From Fodinibius sp050117475 (GTDB lineage: Bacteria; Bacteroidota; Rhodothermia; Balneolales; Balneolaceae): a DNA stretch of 9,760 bases. Of this stretch, positions 1-6,339 are shown piece by piece. The notes under the pieces were generated by a model, which was not told the origin of the DNA, ran no database searches, and saw only the letters and a program-made list of their open reading frames with translations. The stretch's first letter is position 1; each line of letters starts with the position of its first letter. The stretch is taken from NCBI GenBank assembly GCA_050117475.1, contig JASFMR010000112.1, positions 1 through 9,760 on the forward strand, read 5' to 3'. The position numbers were made by a program, and so were the translations under genes.

Positions 1-197
1 AAAAAGATGGCCCTGAGATCGTGTTAAAGATTACAGATGACGGCATCGGCATCCCTGAGAATACCGATCTAAAAAATCCACAGTCTCTGGGCATTAAGCT
101 TATCAAAACCCTTTCAAAACAACTCTGTGGCGAGGCTTCCTTTAAAAATATGCAGCCCGGAACTGAATTTTTATTGGTATTTGAGCTGGAAAACTAA
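1..197 (+). CDS. Sensor histidine kinase, C-terminal end (partial)
   Basis: Only the last 64 codons lie in the window; the reading frame enters at base 3 and stops with TAA at 195-197. The visible peptide carries the tail of a GHKL/HATPase_c ATP-binding domain: the G1-box signature DDGIGIPE, then SLGIKLIKTLSKQLCGE (the SLG..L form of the G2 region typical of HisKA_2/HWE-type kinases), and the closing strand GTEFLLVFE. This domain binds ATP for autophosphorylation of a histidine in a two-component or similar phosphorelay. The sensor part, the phospho-accepting histidine and any partner regulator lie outside, so the signal is unknown. Its stop codon overlaps the stop codon of the convergent UPF0182 gene. 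The domain assignment is firm; the subfamily is an inference from the SLG motif. Confidence 0.85.
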   Translation, partial: KDGPEIVLKITDDGIGIPENTDLKNPQSLGIKLIKTLSKQLCGEASFKNMQPGTEFLLVFELEN

Positions 198-2899
198 TTA
201 TCAGCGTTGTCGCTATTCAACAGATCTTGAATTTCCTTCATTTTCTTTCCGAAGCTTTCCCAGTTGCCATCTTTAAGAGCTTGCGAGGCGTCTCTCCATA
301 GTGAGCGGAATTGGTTCAAATCCGGTCCCGGAGTAGTTTTACCTACTGTATCCCTGACAGCAACGGTTTGGGGTGTGGCGAGCTTTTTGCCAAAGACTCC
401 CCGAAGTGCAGCATCAAGGGTGGGCTCCATCGATATCTGATCACCATCTGTTGCAATGACCCGCTGTAACTGTGGGATATCAATTCCTTCAGCAATAAGA
501 AATACCGGTTCAACGTATAAGAATGAATCCTCGATGGGTACTATCATTAGATTCCCGCGAATAACTTTGGATCCGCGTTGATCCCAAAGTGAAAGCTGTC
601 GCGAAATTTCGGTGTCCTGGTCAATCTTGGCTTCAATCTGTGCCGGACCGTAAATAAGTCTTTCTTTAGGAAGTTTAAAAACCGTTACATCCCCGTATTC
701 CGGGAAGTCGGATTTAGCAGCAATCCAAGAGATCATATTGTCACGATTTTGCGGGGTCATTGGATTGATTAGCAGGTATTGTAAATTATTATCCCCTGGT
801 AGTTTGCTAAGCAGGTAGTAGGGTTCCATTTTGATTTGCTGGCCGCCGTACTTCTCGTTGGGGCTTGCCCACAGATCTTCATTATTGTAAAATACTTGAG
901 GATCTGTCATGTGATATGCATTATATTTTTCAATCTGTGTGACAAAAAAATGCTTAGGATAGCGTAAGTGTTGTTGAAGATCTTCCGGCATGTTACCAAG
1001 CGGTTTAAACATTTTCGGAAAAACATCCCGGTAAACATTTAAAATGGGATCATGGTCATTCATAATATAGAAATTAACGGAGCCATTATAGGCATCCACT
1101 ACGACCTTAACCGAGTTCCTGATATAATTGTATCCGCCTGTTTTTACGGGTTCGGAATAGGGATAGTCGGGGGATACGGTATAAGCATCCTGTATCCAAT
1201 AGAGTTTCCCGTCACTAAGGGTGAGATAGGGGTCGTCCTCCAAACGCAAAAAGGGAGCTATTCGCTGTACCCGCTCTTTGGTTGTTTTCCAGAATAAAAT
1301 CCGGCTGCCTTCATGCAGGTAGTCGCTAAAAAGAATATTTACATCACCGAAATGCCAGGCGAATAAGAGTTTTTCAAAAAAGTTGTCAATAGAGACGCCG
1401 CCATTGCCTCCATAATTCGTATACACATTTTGGTCGCCCTGCGGGTAGTCCAATTCTTTCACATCGGTATCCACGATTTTATAGTCTCTGTTGTGCTTTC
1501 CGAAATAGATAGCCGATTGATCTATCTTAAGGCCCATTTCTGCAACAGGGGGCAGGTCTTTAATCACAAGTTTAGGATCTCCCTGGCTACCCTGTTGTGC
1601 AACTGGACTCATAACGAGGCCATAACCGTGGGTATATTGTAATCTTCGATTGACCCACGTGTCTGCCTTTTCCGGTAATTCATCGGACAGTTCTCGAGCT
1701 GAAAGCATCATTTGGAGATATCCCTCATCCGTGTGATAGCGATCAACATCCACATCATAAAATTGATAATAGAGTCTGATTTCCTGGAGCTGTCGGTAGG
1801 TTTGTATCAAAAGACGGGGATCCCAAAGTCTAATGTTACTAAGTGTGGCGTCATTGTTTTCAAGCTTTTGCCAGGTAAGAGTGTCTGAAGCCGCATAGTT
1901 CCGCAGGTGAAATTTGTCAAGCTTATATGCACTGCGGGTCATCCTGATATTATTTTGCAGGTAGGGTTCCTCCAATTGTAGCTCATTTGGTTCCACCACA
2001 AACTTTTGCACCAGGCCCGGAAGTACTGAATTACCTATTGCTCCAATTGCAAATATGGAAATTCCACCGATAAGCAACCACTTGAAACGACTTTTGTAAA
2101 GTTGATAGAAAGCAAATAGCGCCAAGAGGAAACTGAGAATGCAAAGTATCCATATAACCGGCAATTTCACGTGGATATCCACATAATCCGCCCCGTATAC
2201 AACACCATTTTTGCTGTAAAGAAGGCTGTATCGCTCCAGGTAGTATCCCCAGGAAAGTAAAAGCAGCCATATCCCTATATTAATACTTATCTGTTTCTTG
2301 ACCCCCTTAGAAGCACCAATCGACTTATTTGATTGCAAGGAGAGGGCACCGGTGTAGATATATAAAATGATGGTCACTATCGTCACAAAGAAAACCAGCG
2401 ATATAAGGCTGTTTTGTATAAGCTCTATAAATGGCAGGCGGAATAGATAGAAGCCAATATCGTGACCGAAAATAGGATCTACGGTCCCGATGGTTTCGTT
2501 CCAATGGAAACGGAAATATTTATCCCATTGCATAAAAAAAGCCAGGGAAAAGAAAACACTAATTACAGAACCCATGATATAAAAGAAATTCCGGAATTTC
2601 TTTGGGTTAATATTTTGCAAATTGAATTGTGCCAGGGGCGATTGACCAAAATCCATCCCGGTAAATCTCTTCGAAAGGAAATGCATGTTTGGCAGTATAT
2701 ACAACAAGGCAATGAACAAAGAGGAAAGGAGTAATATCGTCTGGGTCACTTTGATTGTCCAGAAAACTTCATCATAGCCAAGGTTTCCTAACCAAAGCCA
2801 CTCTATAATCCAGTCGGTGAATGCTCCCAGTAAAAAAAGCGCCAGGAGGATAGTTATGACAATCCTGAGAATTTTTGATGATCCTGAAATTTTGTTCAT
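194..2899 (-). CDS. UPF0182 family membrane protein (COG1615)
   Basis: A 901-aa protein of the uncharacterised UPF0182/COG1615 family, full length for the family (about 900-1000 aa). The N-terminal third holds about seven hydrophobic segments (around residues 9-29, 49-71, 104-125, 163-187, 203-222, 245-268 and 273-295). The rest is a large soluble domain, expected to face outside the cytoplasm. Family-typical stretches seen include NNIRMTRSAYKL (about 314), YGLVMSPVA, RLEDDPYLTLSDGKLYWIQD, VVVDAYNGSVNFY and RYPKHFFVTQIEKYNAYHM. No catalytic motif is known to me and the biochemical role is undescribed. The start is ATG at 2897-2899; I see no good Shine-Dalgarno before it. The gene is monocistronic and divergent from the repeat-protein gene; its 3' end overlaps the histidine kinase stop by 4 bases, with no room for a separate terminator. 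Family assignment is secure, function is not. Confidence 0.95.
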   Translation of the reverse strand: MNKISGSSKILRIVITILLALFLLGAFTDWIIEWLWLGNLGYDEVFWTIKVTQTILLLSSLFIALLYILPNMHFLSKRFTGMDFGQSPLAQFNLQNINPKKFRNFFYIMGSVISVFFSLAFFMQWDKYFRFHWNETIGTVDPIFGHDIGFYLFRLPFIELIQNSLISLVFFVTIVTIILYIYTGALSLQSNKSIGASKGVKKQISINIGIWLLLLSWGYYLERYSLLYSKNGVVYGADYVDIHVKLPVIWILCILSFLLALFAFYQLYKSRFKWLLIGGISIFAIGAIGNSVLPGLVQKFVVEPNELQLEEPYLQNNIRMTRSAYKLDKFHLRNYAASDTLTWQKLENNDATLSNIRLWDPRLLIQTYRQLQEIRLYYQFYDVDVDRYHTDEGYLQMMLSARELSDELPEKADTWVNRRLQYTHGYGLVMSPVAQQGSQGDPKLVIKDLPPVAEMGLKIDQSAIYFGKHNRDYKIVDTDVKELDYPQGDQNVYTNYGGNGGVSIDNFFEKLLFAWHFGDVNILFSDYLHEGSRILFWKTTKERVQRIAPFLRLEDDPYLTLSDGKLYWIQDAYTVSPDYPYSEPVKTGGYNYIRNSVKVVVDAYNGSVNFYIMNDHDPILNVYRDVFPKMFKPLGNMPEDLQQHLRYPKHFFVTQIEKYNAYHMTDPQVFYNNEDLWASPNEKYGGQQIKMEPYYLLSKLPGDNNLQYLLINPMTPQNRDNMISWIAAKSDFPEYGDVTVFKLPKERLIYGPAQIEAKIDQDTEISRQLSLWDQRGSKVIRGNLMIVPIEDSFLYVEPVFLIAEGIDIPQLQRVIATDGDQISMEPTLDAALRGVFGKKLATPQTVAVRDTVGKTTPGPDLNQFRSLWRDASQALKDGNWESFGKKMKEIQDLLNSDNADN

Positions 2900-3110
2900 G
2901 AAGATGGGTTTTTATAATAATTTCAAATGCCGGCATCTACTTTTGATAGTCCTTATATAATCATTTTAAAGAAAGCAGCATCAAAAGCAAATATGTCTGA
3001 CGTAACGATTATGTTTATATTTATTTTTGTAATATATGCCTTTGTTAATCGTCTAACCTTAAAGGCATCCTACCAAGCTGGGCTTAACCAGATTACTTAA
3101 AGGGGTTAAT
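2900..3110. promoter_or_regulatory. Divergent intergenic region between UPF0182 and the repeat-protein gene
   Basis: This 211-bp AT-rich stretch must hold the promoters of two genes that diverge from it. For the UPF0182 gene (-) a weak sigma70-like pair can be proposed, TTGATG (2979-2984) and TATATA (2954-2959), but its 19-bp spacer is long. For the + gene, TAATAT near 3030-3035 could be a -10 element; I find no matching -35. A perfect 10-bp palindrome, ATGCCGGCAT, lies at 2927-2936. I see no small ORF. The promoter guesses are low confidence. Confidence 0.35.
3036..3068 (+). promoter_or_regulatory. Hairpin in the 5' leader of the repeat-protein gene
   Basis: ATGCCTTT (3036-3043) pairs perfectly with AAAGGCAT (3061-3068). 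Inside it GTTA (3044-3047) pairs with TAAC (3054-3057), leaving a 6-nt loop and a 3-nt bulge (CTT). The hairpin ends 42 nt before the ATG at 3111. There is no T-run behind it, so it is not an intrinsic terminator. It could be a leader stem or, read as DNA, an interrupted operator. Only the pairing is observed; the role is inferred. Confidence 0.4.
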
Positions 3111-3902
3111 ATGAAAAAAAGAAAAAAAATCGCCAGTAAGAAATTACGCAATGATCTTGATAGCTTGCATCTGAATCAGGCGTTGGGTAATGATGCTACG
3201 GATGAACAGCTCGCTCACGAAGAACAAACATTCCGCAGGTCTTTGAGTTATGGTCTGAGAAGTACTCTGGCAATTATTATTTGCCTGATTATTCCTGTTC
3301 TTTGGTATTTTGACTGGCAACCGATGGATATGGCACGTAAAACTACAAAAGCGGTTAGCGGTTTATTTAGGGACAATCCCGTTGTTCCTTTACCGGAAGC
3401 TCCGGCGACTCCCGAAGCTCCCATTATGCTTAATGAGGGGATTGTCAGCTATATGACACAATTGAAAGAAAAAGGATTGCAGGAGGATTTTTCCCTGCCG
3501 GCTGTCCGCGCTTTTTATGAAAATCATGTTCCCGTTGATTGGCTTGCAAGCCTTAAGCAGGCAAGACTCCTGGACGGTCTTTCTTTTCCGGCTATTGTCG
3601 CTTTCCACCAAAACAGTGTACCCGTTGCATATCTTGACCAATATCAAGATGCTGATCTTTTCTCCGAGTTCTCTTTTCCTGCTATAGTTTCGTTCTATCA
3701 AAACAATGTCTCCCTAGACTACCTGCAGAAACTTCAGCGTGCCGGGATGGTACGGGATTTTTCATTTCCCGGTATTGTCGCCTTTTATCAAAATAAGGTA
3801 CCTGTTTCTTTTTTGGAGCAGCTGAAAGCCAAAGATCTATTAAGCGGTCTTTCTTTTCCCGACATCGTGAATATGTACCAATCTTCTACAGCGAACAGTT
3901 GA
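3111..3902 (+). CDS. Single-span membrane protein with five 30-residue tandem repeats
   Basis: 263 aa, family not recognised with certainty. The N-terminus is strongly basic and charged (residues 1-50), followed by one hydrophobic helix (about 52-67) and a proline-rich linker (about 89-106), consistent with an N-in topology and a C-terminal domain outside the cytoplasm. Residues 114-263 consist of five uninterrupted 30-aa repeats (starts 114, 144, 174, 204, 234) with consensus YLxxLxxAxLLxxFSFPAIV then AFYQNxVPVx; the last unit loses the VPV ending. The pattern resembles the roughly 30-residue ..LIALRIHGVTPEYI.. repeats found in many bacterial M56-peptidase-type and other sensor proteins, so a divergent relative is possible. 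The start is supported by AAAGGGG about 6 nt upstream of the ATG. It precedes the SatD gene by 88 bp on the same strand; co-transcription is uncertain. A binding or scaffold role is a guess. Confidence 0.85.
   Translation: MKKRKKIASKKLRNDLDSLHLNQALGNDATDEQLAHEEQTFRRSLSYGLRSTLAIIICLIIPVLWYFDWQPMDMARKTTKAVSGLFRDNPVVPLPEAPATPEAPIMLNEGIVSYMTQLKEKGLQEDFSLPAVRAFYENHVPVDWLASLKQARLLDGLSFPAIVAFHQNSVPVAYLDQYQDADLFSEFSFPAIVSFYQNNVSLDYLQKLQRAGMVRDFSFPGIVAFYQNKVPVSFLEQLKAKDLLSGLSFPDIVNMYQSSTANS
3450..3899 (+). repeat. Five in-frame 90-bp coding repeats
   Basis: Five consecutive 90-bp units (3450-3539, 3540-3629, 3630-3719, 3720-3809, 3810-3899) encode the 30-residue repeats of the membrane protein. The conserved core is (F/L)SFPxIVxFYQN in the centre of each unit. 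Units 2, 3 and 4 are closest at the protein level, while codons differ freely between them, so these are old, diverged duplications held by selection on the protein and not a recent slippage array. Confidence 0.85.
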
Positions 3903-3983
3903 TTTTAAACCATAACAGTTAAATATTTTAATTTTAACCAATTTGGTTAAAAATTGATTTTTTAAACCATAATAGTTAAATAT
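3903..3983. promoter_or_regulatory. Operator-like direct repeats and palindrome before the SatD gene
   Basis: Two 24-nt direct repeats with one mismatch lie at 3903-3926 and 3960-3983 (core TTTTAAACCATAAYAGTTAA), 57 bp apart. Between them is a perfect 21-bp palindrome, TTTTAACCAA-T-TTGGTTAAAA, at 3932-3952. The three elements share an AAACC/AACC and GTTAAA composition and fill the whole 88-bp spacer up to the SatD start. A second inverted pair, CCATAATA (3967-3974) and TATTATGG (3987-3994), would cover the SatD start codon in mRNA. The palindrome, followed by TTTTTT at 3958-3963, could alternatively be a weak AT-rich terminator for the upstream gene. Repeats are observed; the operator role is inferred. 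Confidence 0.5.
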
Positions 3984-3990
3984 AGTTATT

Positions 3991-4632
3991 ATGGATAATG
4001 TACTCGTCCTTATAGCGGATATCGAAAGTTCCAAAGAAGTAAAAGAAGGGGAGCGAAATAAGCTACAGCAAAAACTCCAAGGAGTCTTGGAGAATCTCAG
4101 CAGAGAAAATGTAGGGCTATTATCGCCTTATACCATTACTCTGGGTGATGAATTCCAGGCAGTGTTCGCGATTGCAGATCACCTTTTTGCAGACTTATTT
4201 AAGATACAGGCTGCCTTACACCCGGTCACTGTACGGTTTTCGCTGGGAATTGGGAGTATTGTGACGCCAATAAACAGAGAACAGGCTATTGGTATGGATG
4301 GCCCGGCATTCCATGAAGCACGAGAGGGCATTAAGCGCTTAAAAGAGAGTGGGGACCTATTTGGTCTCCGAATGGAAGGGGAAGAAAATCTTAGCCTAAA
4401 AGTGATCAACAATAGCTTGCAATTGATGTCGCATCAAATGCGAAAATGGAATAAGCGACGATTTTTCATCCTACAGATGATTAAAGAAGGTTACGATTAT
4501 AAATTTATTACTGATGAACTAGAAATTTCAGAAGTAGCTTTTTACAAAAACAAAGATGCCGGATCGCTGGACATTATCGATGAATTGAGTGATAATATAG
4601 CTCAATTTATAAATCAAGAACTGGATTTATGA
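3991..4632 (+). CDS. SatD family protein
   Basis: 213 aa, matching the SatD family over its length. The N-terminal domain (about 1-127) has LIADIESSKE at residues 7-16, TLGDEFQAVF at 50-59, VRFSLGIGSI at 81-90 and MDGPAFHEAREGIKR at 102-116. This spacing resembles a nucleotidyl-cyclase/GGDEF-type palm fold, with D10 and D53/E54 in metal-binding-like positions; that is my inference. The C-terminal part (about 153-210) looks like a helix-turn-helix, with the segment ITDELEISEVAFYKNK at 173-188 and a trailing amphipathic helix, so DNA binding is plausible. No Shine-Dalgarno sequence precedes the ATG; the leader is AT-rich and repeat-filled. Its stop overlaps the next start as ATGA, implying translational coupling. 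The family name derives from the satellite-phage/sat locus genes; the molecular function remains undefined to my knowledge. Confidence 0.85.
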   Translation: MDNVLVLIADIESSKEVKEGERNKLQQKLQGVLENLSRENVGLLSPYTITLGDEFQAVFAIADHLFADLFKIQAALHPVTVRFSLGIGSIVTPINREQAIGMDGPAFHEAREGIKRLKESGDLFGLRMEGEENLSLKVINNSLQLMSHQMRKWNKRRFFILQMIKEGYDYKFITDELEISEVAFYKNKDAGSLDIIDELSDNIAQFINQELDL

Positions 4633-5372
4633 ACTATGCTATTTTCCTGGGCATCCTGAACCTGATTTTGCTTTCACGTTTGCGATTAATCATCAGGGAT
4701 GAAGGAGCCACCACCATTGACTTACTGTTTATGGGCGGCACCCCTTTACTGATACTGCTCTTTTTAAAGATAAACGGGAGCCTGTTGTTGTTGCTTGCCT
4801 ATTTACTGCTGCATCCGTTGCTCGTGTACTTTACCGAGCAATCGACAGTCAAACTCAACCGAAATCGTGGATTGATCATAGTTTTGCATATGGTGATTAT
4901 CGGGTTGTTTTGCAGTCCACTTTTGCATTTGGAATTCAACTCTGTGCCGGGAATTATGCTTTATTTCTTTGACAGGGTTATGGTTCCGGGAAAAAGTATA
5001 GCTGCCTCCAATGTATTAGACGGGCAAGTCTTTTTATTTGGATTATTGATGGTGTTGAATGAGATGAATATGGTATTGAGATATATCCTTGAGTTGCTGG
5101 GCTTGAAGCCCCTGGCATCGGAAGGAGAGGAAGTAAGTCAGGGAGAATATAATACCGGTCGACTTATCGGCTTGCTGGAACGGATATTTGTGTTTGTATT
5201 TGTTTTGTTAAATCAATACACGGCAGTCGGTTTTATACTCGCCGCCAAAGGAGTGGCCCGTTTCCAGGATTTTAAGAGCCGCACATTTGCTGAGTATGTG
5301 TTGATCGGTACATTACTGTCTACTTTATTGGCGTTGGCCATCGGTTATTTTGTAAAGTCGATTATCTTATAA
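4629..5372 (+). CDS. Polytopic membrane protein with DUF3307-type C-terminus
   Basis: 247 aa, mostly hydrophobic, with about seven candidate transmembrane segments (around residues 2-20, 31-48, 50-69, 81-98, 132-151, 183-204 and 220-245). The C-terminal portion, with NTGRLIGLLERIFVF at 176-190, then GFILAAKGVARF at 201-212 and FAEYVLIGTLLSTLLA at 220-235, closely recalls the conserved end of DUF3307 proteins, which commonly sit beside satD. The N-terminal DUF3307 motif itself is not clearly visible, so this may be a shorter or diverged member. The start ATG lies inside the satD stop (ATGA, 4629-4632), which fixes it and implies coupled synthesis. It probably works in the membrane as the partner of SatD; no catalytic or transport motif is visible. 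No strong terminator follows. Confidence 0.8.
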   Translation: MNYAIFLGILNLILLSRLRLIIRDEGATTIDLLFMGGTPLLILLFLKINGSLLLLLAYLLLHPLLVYFTEQSTVKLNRNRGLIIVLHMVIIGLFCSPLLHLEFNSVPGIMLYFFDRVMVPGKSIAASNVLDGQVFLFGLLMVLNEMNMVLRYILELLGLKPLASEGEEVSQGEYNTGRLIGLLERIFVFVFVLLNQYTAVGFILAAKGVARFQDFKSRTFAEYVLIGTLLSTLLALAIGYFVKSIIL

Positions 5373-5634
5373 CAGGGAAGCAGGTCAGGTAGCCTGTCAA
5401 AAATATCATCCCATCTTCTTAAAAATTCTTCTTGCAGATTGGGGGTGAGAGAAAGTTTCCTAATGCAATTAGTGAAAATCCTACACAACAAATGGGCTTT
5501 CATACATTTATGTAGTAGGGCGATTTATGTATCTTTTTTTAATCACTTTTCATCAGATTAATTCTATTGAAGGTGAGTAGTAGGTTTTGTCAAAATGGCA
5601 AAAAACCTGGTTCCAAAATTAATGGAGATTTCCA
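5373..5634. other. Intergenic leader before the lysine-rich peptide gene
   Basis: 262 bp without a convincing gene. A small stem CAGG-TAG-CCTG lies just after the membrane-protein stop. ATACAT and ATGTAT (about 5502-5532) flank a loop and are followed by TTTTTTT at 5533-5540, a weak candidate terminator for the satD pair. AGGTTTT (5582-5588) pairs with AAAACCT (5602-5608), 26 nt before the peptide start, as a possible leader stem. I could not pick a reliable promoter. Confidence 0.4.
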
Positions 5635-5733
5635 ATGGATCCTAAAAAAGGAAAAAAACAAAAGAAAGCTGAGAAAAAGCATGCTGCTCCCGAAAAAAAA
5701 GAGAGCATGAAGACTTCCCCAAAAAAGAAGTAG
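5635..5733 (+). CDS. 32-aa lysine-rich small protein
   Basis: A short ORF of 32 codons, ATG at 5635 and TAG at 5731-5733. The product starts MDPKKGKKQKKAEKKH and ends SPKKK: about 15 of 32 residues are lysine, with Ala, Pro, Glu and Ser filling in, no hydrophobic core and no cysteine. It resembles a bare histone-H1-like or ribosome-binding tail. Support for expression: GGAG at 5624-5627 with a 7-nt spacer before the ATG, and a hairpin plus T-tract terminator starting 23 nt after the stop. The poly-A richness of the DNA means a chance ORF cannot be excluded. It may bind nucleic acid through charge alone; this is inference. I do not recognise the family. Confidence 0.55.
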   Translation: MDPKKGKKQKKAEKKHAAPEKKESMKTSPKKK

Positions 5734-5756
5734 AAGTTTGTTCCTGAATTCAGCAA

Positions 5757-5833
5757 GAGCATCGGATTCTTACCTTTTGAGTAGCCCGAGATAGGTGAAA
5801 AGGGTGGGTATTTTGGTGCTCTTTTTTATTTTT
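5757..5833 (+). terminator. Intrinsic terminator after the lysine-rich peptide gene
   Basis: GAGCATC (5757-5763) pairs with GGTGCTC (5815-5821; one G-U pair). Inside, CCTTTT pairs with AAAAGG, with unpaired stretches between the two helices. TTTTTTATTTTT follows immediately (5822-5833). A stem ending directly at a long T-tract is the standard form of a rho-independent terminator in the + direction. The long, branched shape would also suit the 3' end of a small RNA. Confidence 0.6.
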
Positions 5834-6074
5834 AAGAGGAGTGATGATTCATTTTTTATGTAAGTATCTGATTAAACTAGATATAAAAATAAATTAAGTG
5901 ACAAATCCTTTGATAAGATTATTATCAAATAGAATAGCATAATTATATGCAGGGCATATAGTTATGATCTATGTGTTTGCAGTAATTTTATATGGCAGTG
6001 TATTTTGGCCCGCAATGAATTCAAAATAGAATTTGTTTTGGCTGGAAAATTGATATGTATGGCAGATGTCAGTG
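5834..6074. other. AT-rich intergenic stretch with two perfect inverted repeats
   Basis: Two perfect inverted repeats sit 14 bp apart: TTTGATAA-N5-TTATCAAA at 5909-5929 and TATATGC-AGG-GCATATA at 5944-5960. They may be protein-binding sites or RNA stems. A 21-codon hydrophobic ORF (5964-6029, +) begins just after the second one, with AGGG 9 nt before its ATG, but is too short and poorly supported to call. I see no other gene here. Any 3' terminator for the small membrane-peptide gene at 6075 is not obvious. Confidence 0.45.
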
Positions 6075-6227
6075 CTAGTAACTGGATCGGATTCTTGAAA
6101 GAAAACCCAGAAAAAATATCCCAAAAAATAGTCCGATCATTCCCTCCATTGTCATAATATGTTGAGCTGCAATATGAAATCCGAAAGTGATATAGTAAAT
6201 AAGGAAACTGAATATTTTATCGAGCAT
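6075..6227 (-). CDS. 50-aa small membrane protein
   Basis: An ORF of 50 codons on the minus strand, ATG at 6225-6227 and TAG at 6075-6077. The product is nearly all hydrophobic: helix 1 about residues 5-21 (IFSFLIYYITFGFHIAA), a short polar turn (QHIMTMEG), helix 2 about 30-43, then a basic tail RIRSSY, which fits a two-helix hairpin membrane peptide with positive residues left inside. GGGGT lies about 6 nt upstream of the ATG, a usable ribosome binding site. It lies downstream of the FAD oxidase gene on the same strand but beyond a strong terminator, so it needs its own promoter within 6228-6304, where I cannot name one with confidence. I do not recognise a family. Chance is not excluded at this length, but amphipathic layout and RBS argue for a real gene. 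Confidence 0.5.
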   Translation of the reverse strand: MLDKIFSFLIYYITFGFHIAAQHIMTMEGMIGLFFGIFFLGFLSRIRSSY

Positions 6228-6304
6228 AAGTTACCCCGTGAAATTGATTAATATTTTCGAGCCGTACCTATTTTTATCGGGTTCTGGATAAAAGGTTCCC
6301 TTAT

Positions 6305-6339
6305 AATAAAAAGGGCTGATTGTATCAGCCCTTTTTATT
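6305..6339 (-). terminator. Strong bidirectional intrinsic terminator of the FAD oxidase gene
   Basis: A perfect 16-bp inverted repeat (6305-6320 and 6324-6339) with a 3-nt loop; the GC core is GGGCTGAT/ATCAGCCC flanked by A5 and T5 runs. On the minus strand the stem begins at the oxidase stop codon and ends in TTTTTATTATAA, the expected U-tract. The A/T flanks make it functional in either direction. Confidence 0.9.

Noticed and set aside
1052..2734. Open frames on the + strand of 70-90 codons within the UPF0182 gene
   Set aside because: They lie antisense to a clearly real 901-aa gene, have no family features, and reflect its codon composition.
3390..3701. 103-codon minus-strand frame under the repeat-protein gene
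   Set aside because: It is the antisense shadow of the 90-bp coding repeats; its apparent internal repetition (SRKR-type motifs) comes from those repeats.
3932..3963. Palindrome plus T-run as a definite terminator of the repeat-protein gene
   Set aside because: The stem has only two G-C steps on each arm and the T-run starts 6 nt later; operator function fits the flanking direct repeats at least as well, so no terminator is called.
5463..5561. 32-codon + frame in the spacer after the satD pair
   Set aside because: No proper Shine-Dalgarno, no recognisable protein features, and it runs through a probable terminator stem and T-run.
5964..6029. 21-codon hydrophobic + frame
   Set aside because: Too short to separate from chance in AT-rich DNA; kept only as a remark in the intergenic description.
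6084..6141. Inverted pair GATCGGA/TCCGATC
   Set aside because: The arms are far apart and fall within the coding sequence of the small membrane peptide; most likely coincidence.
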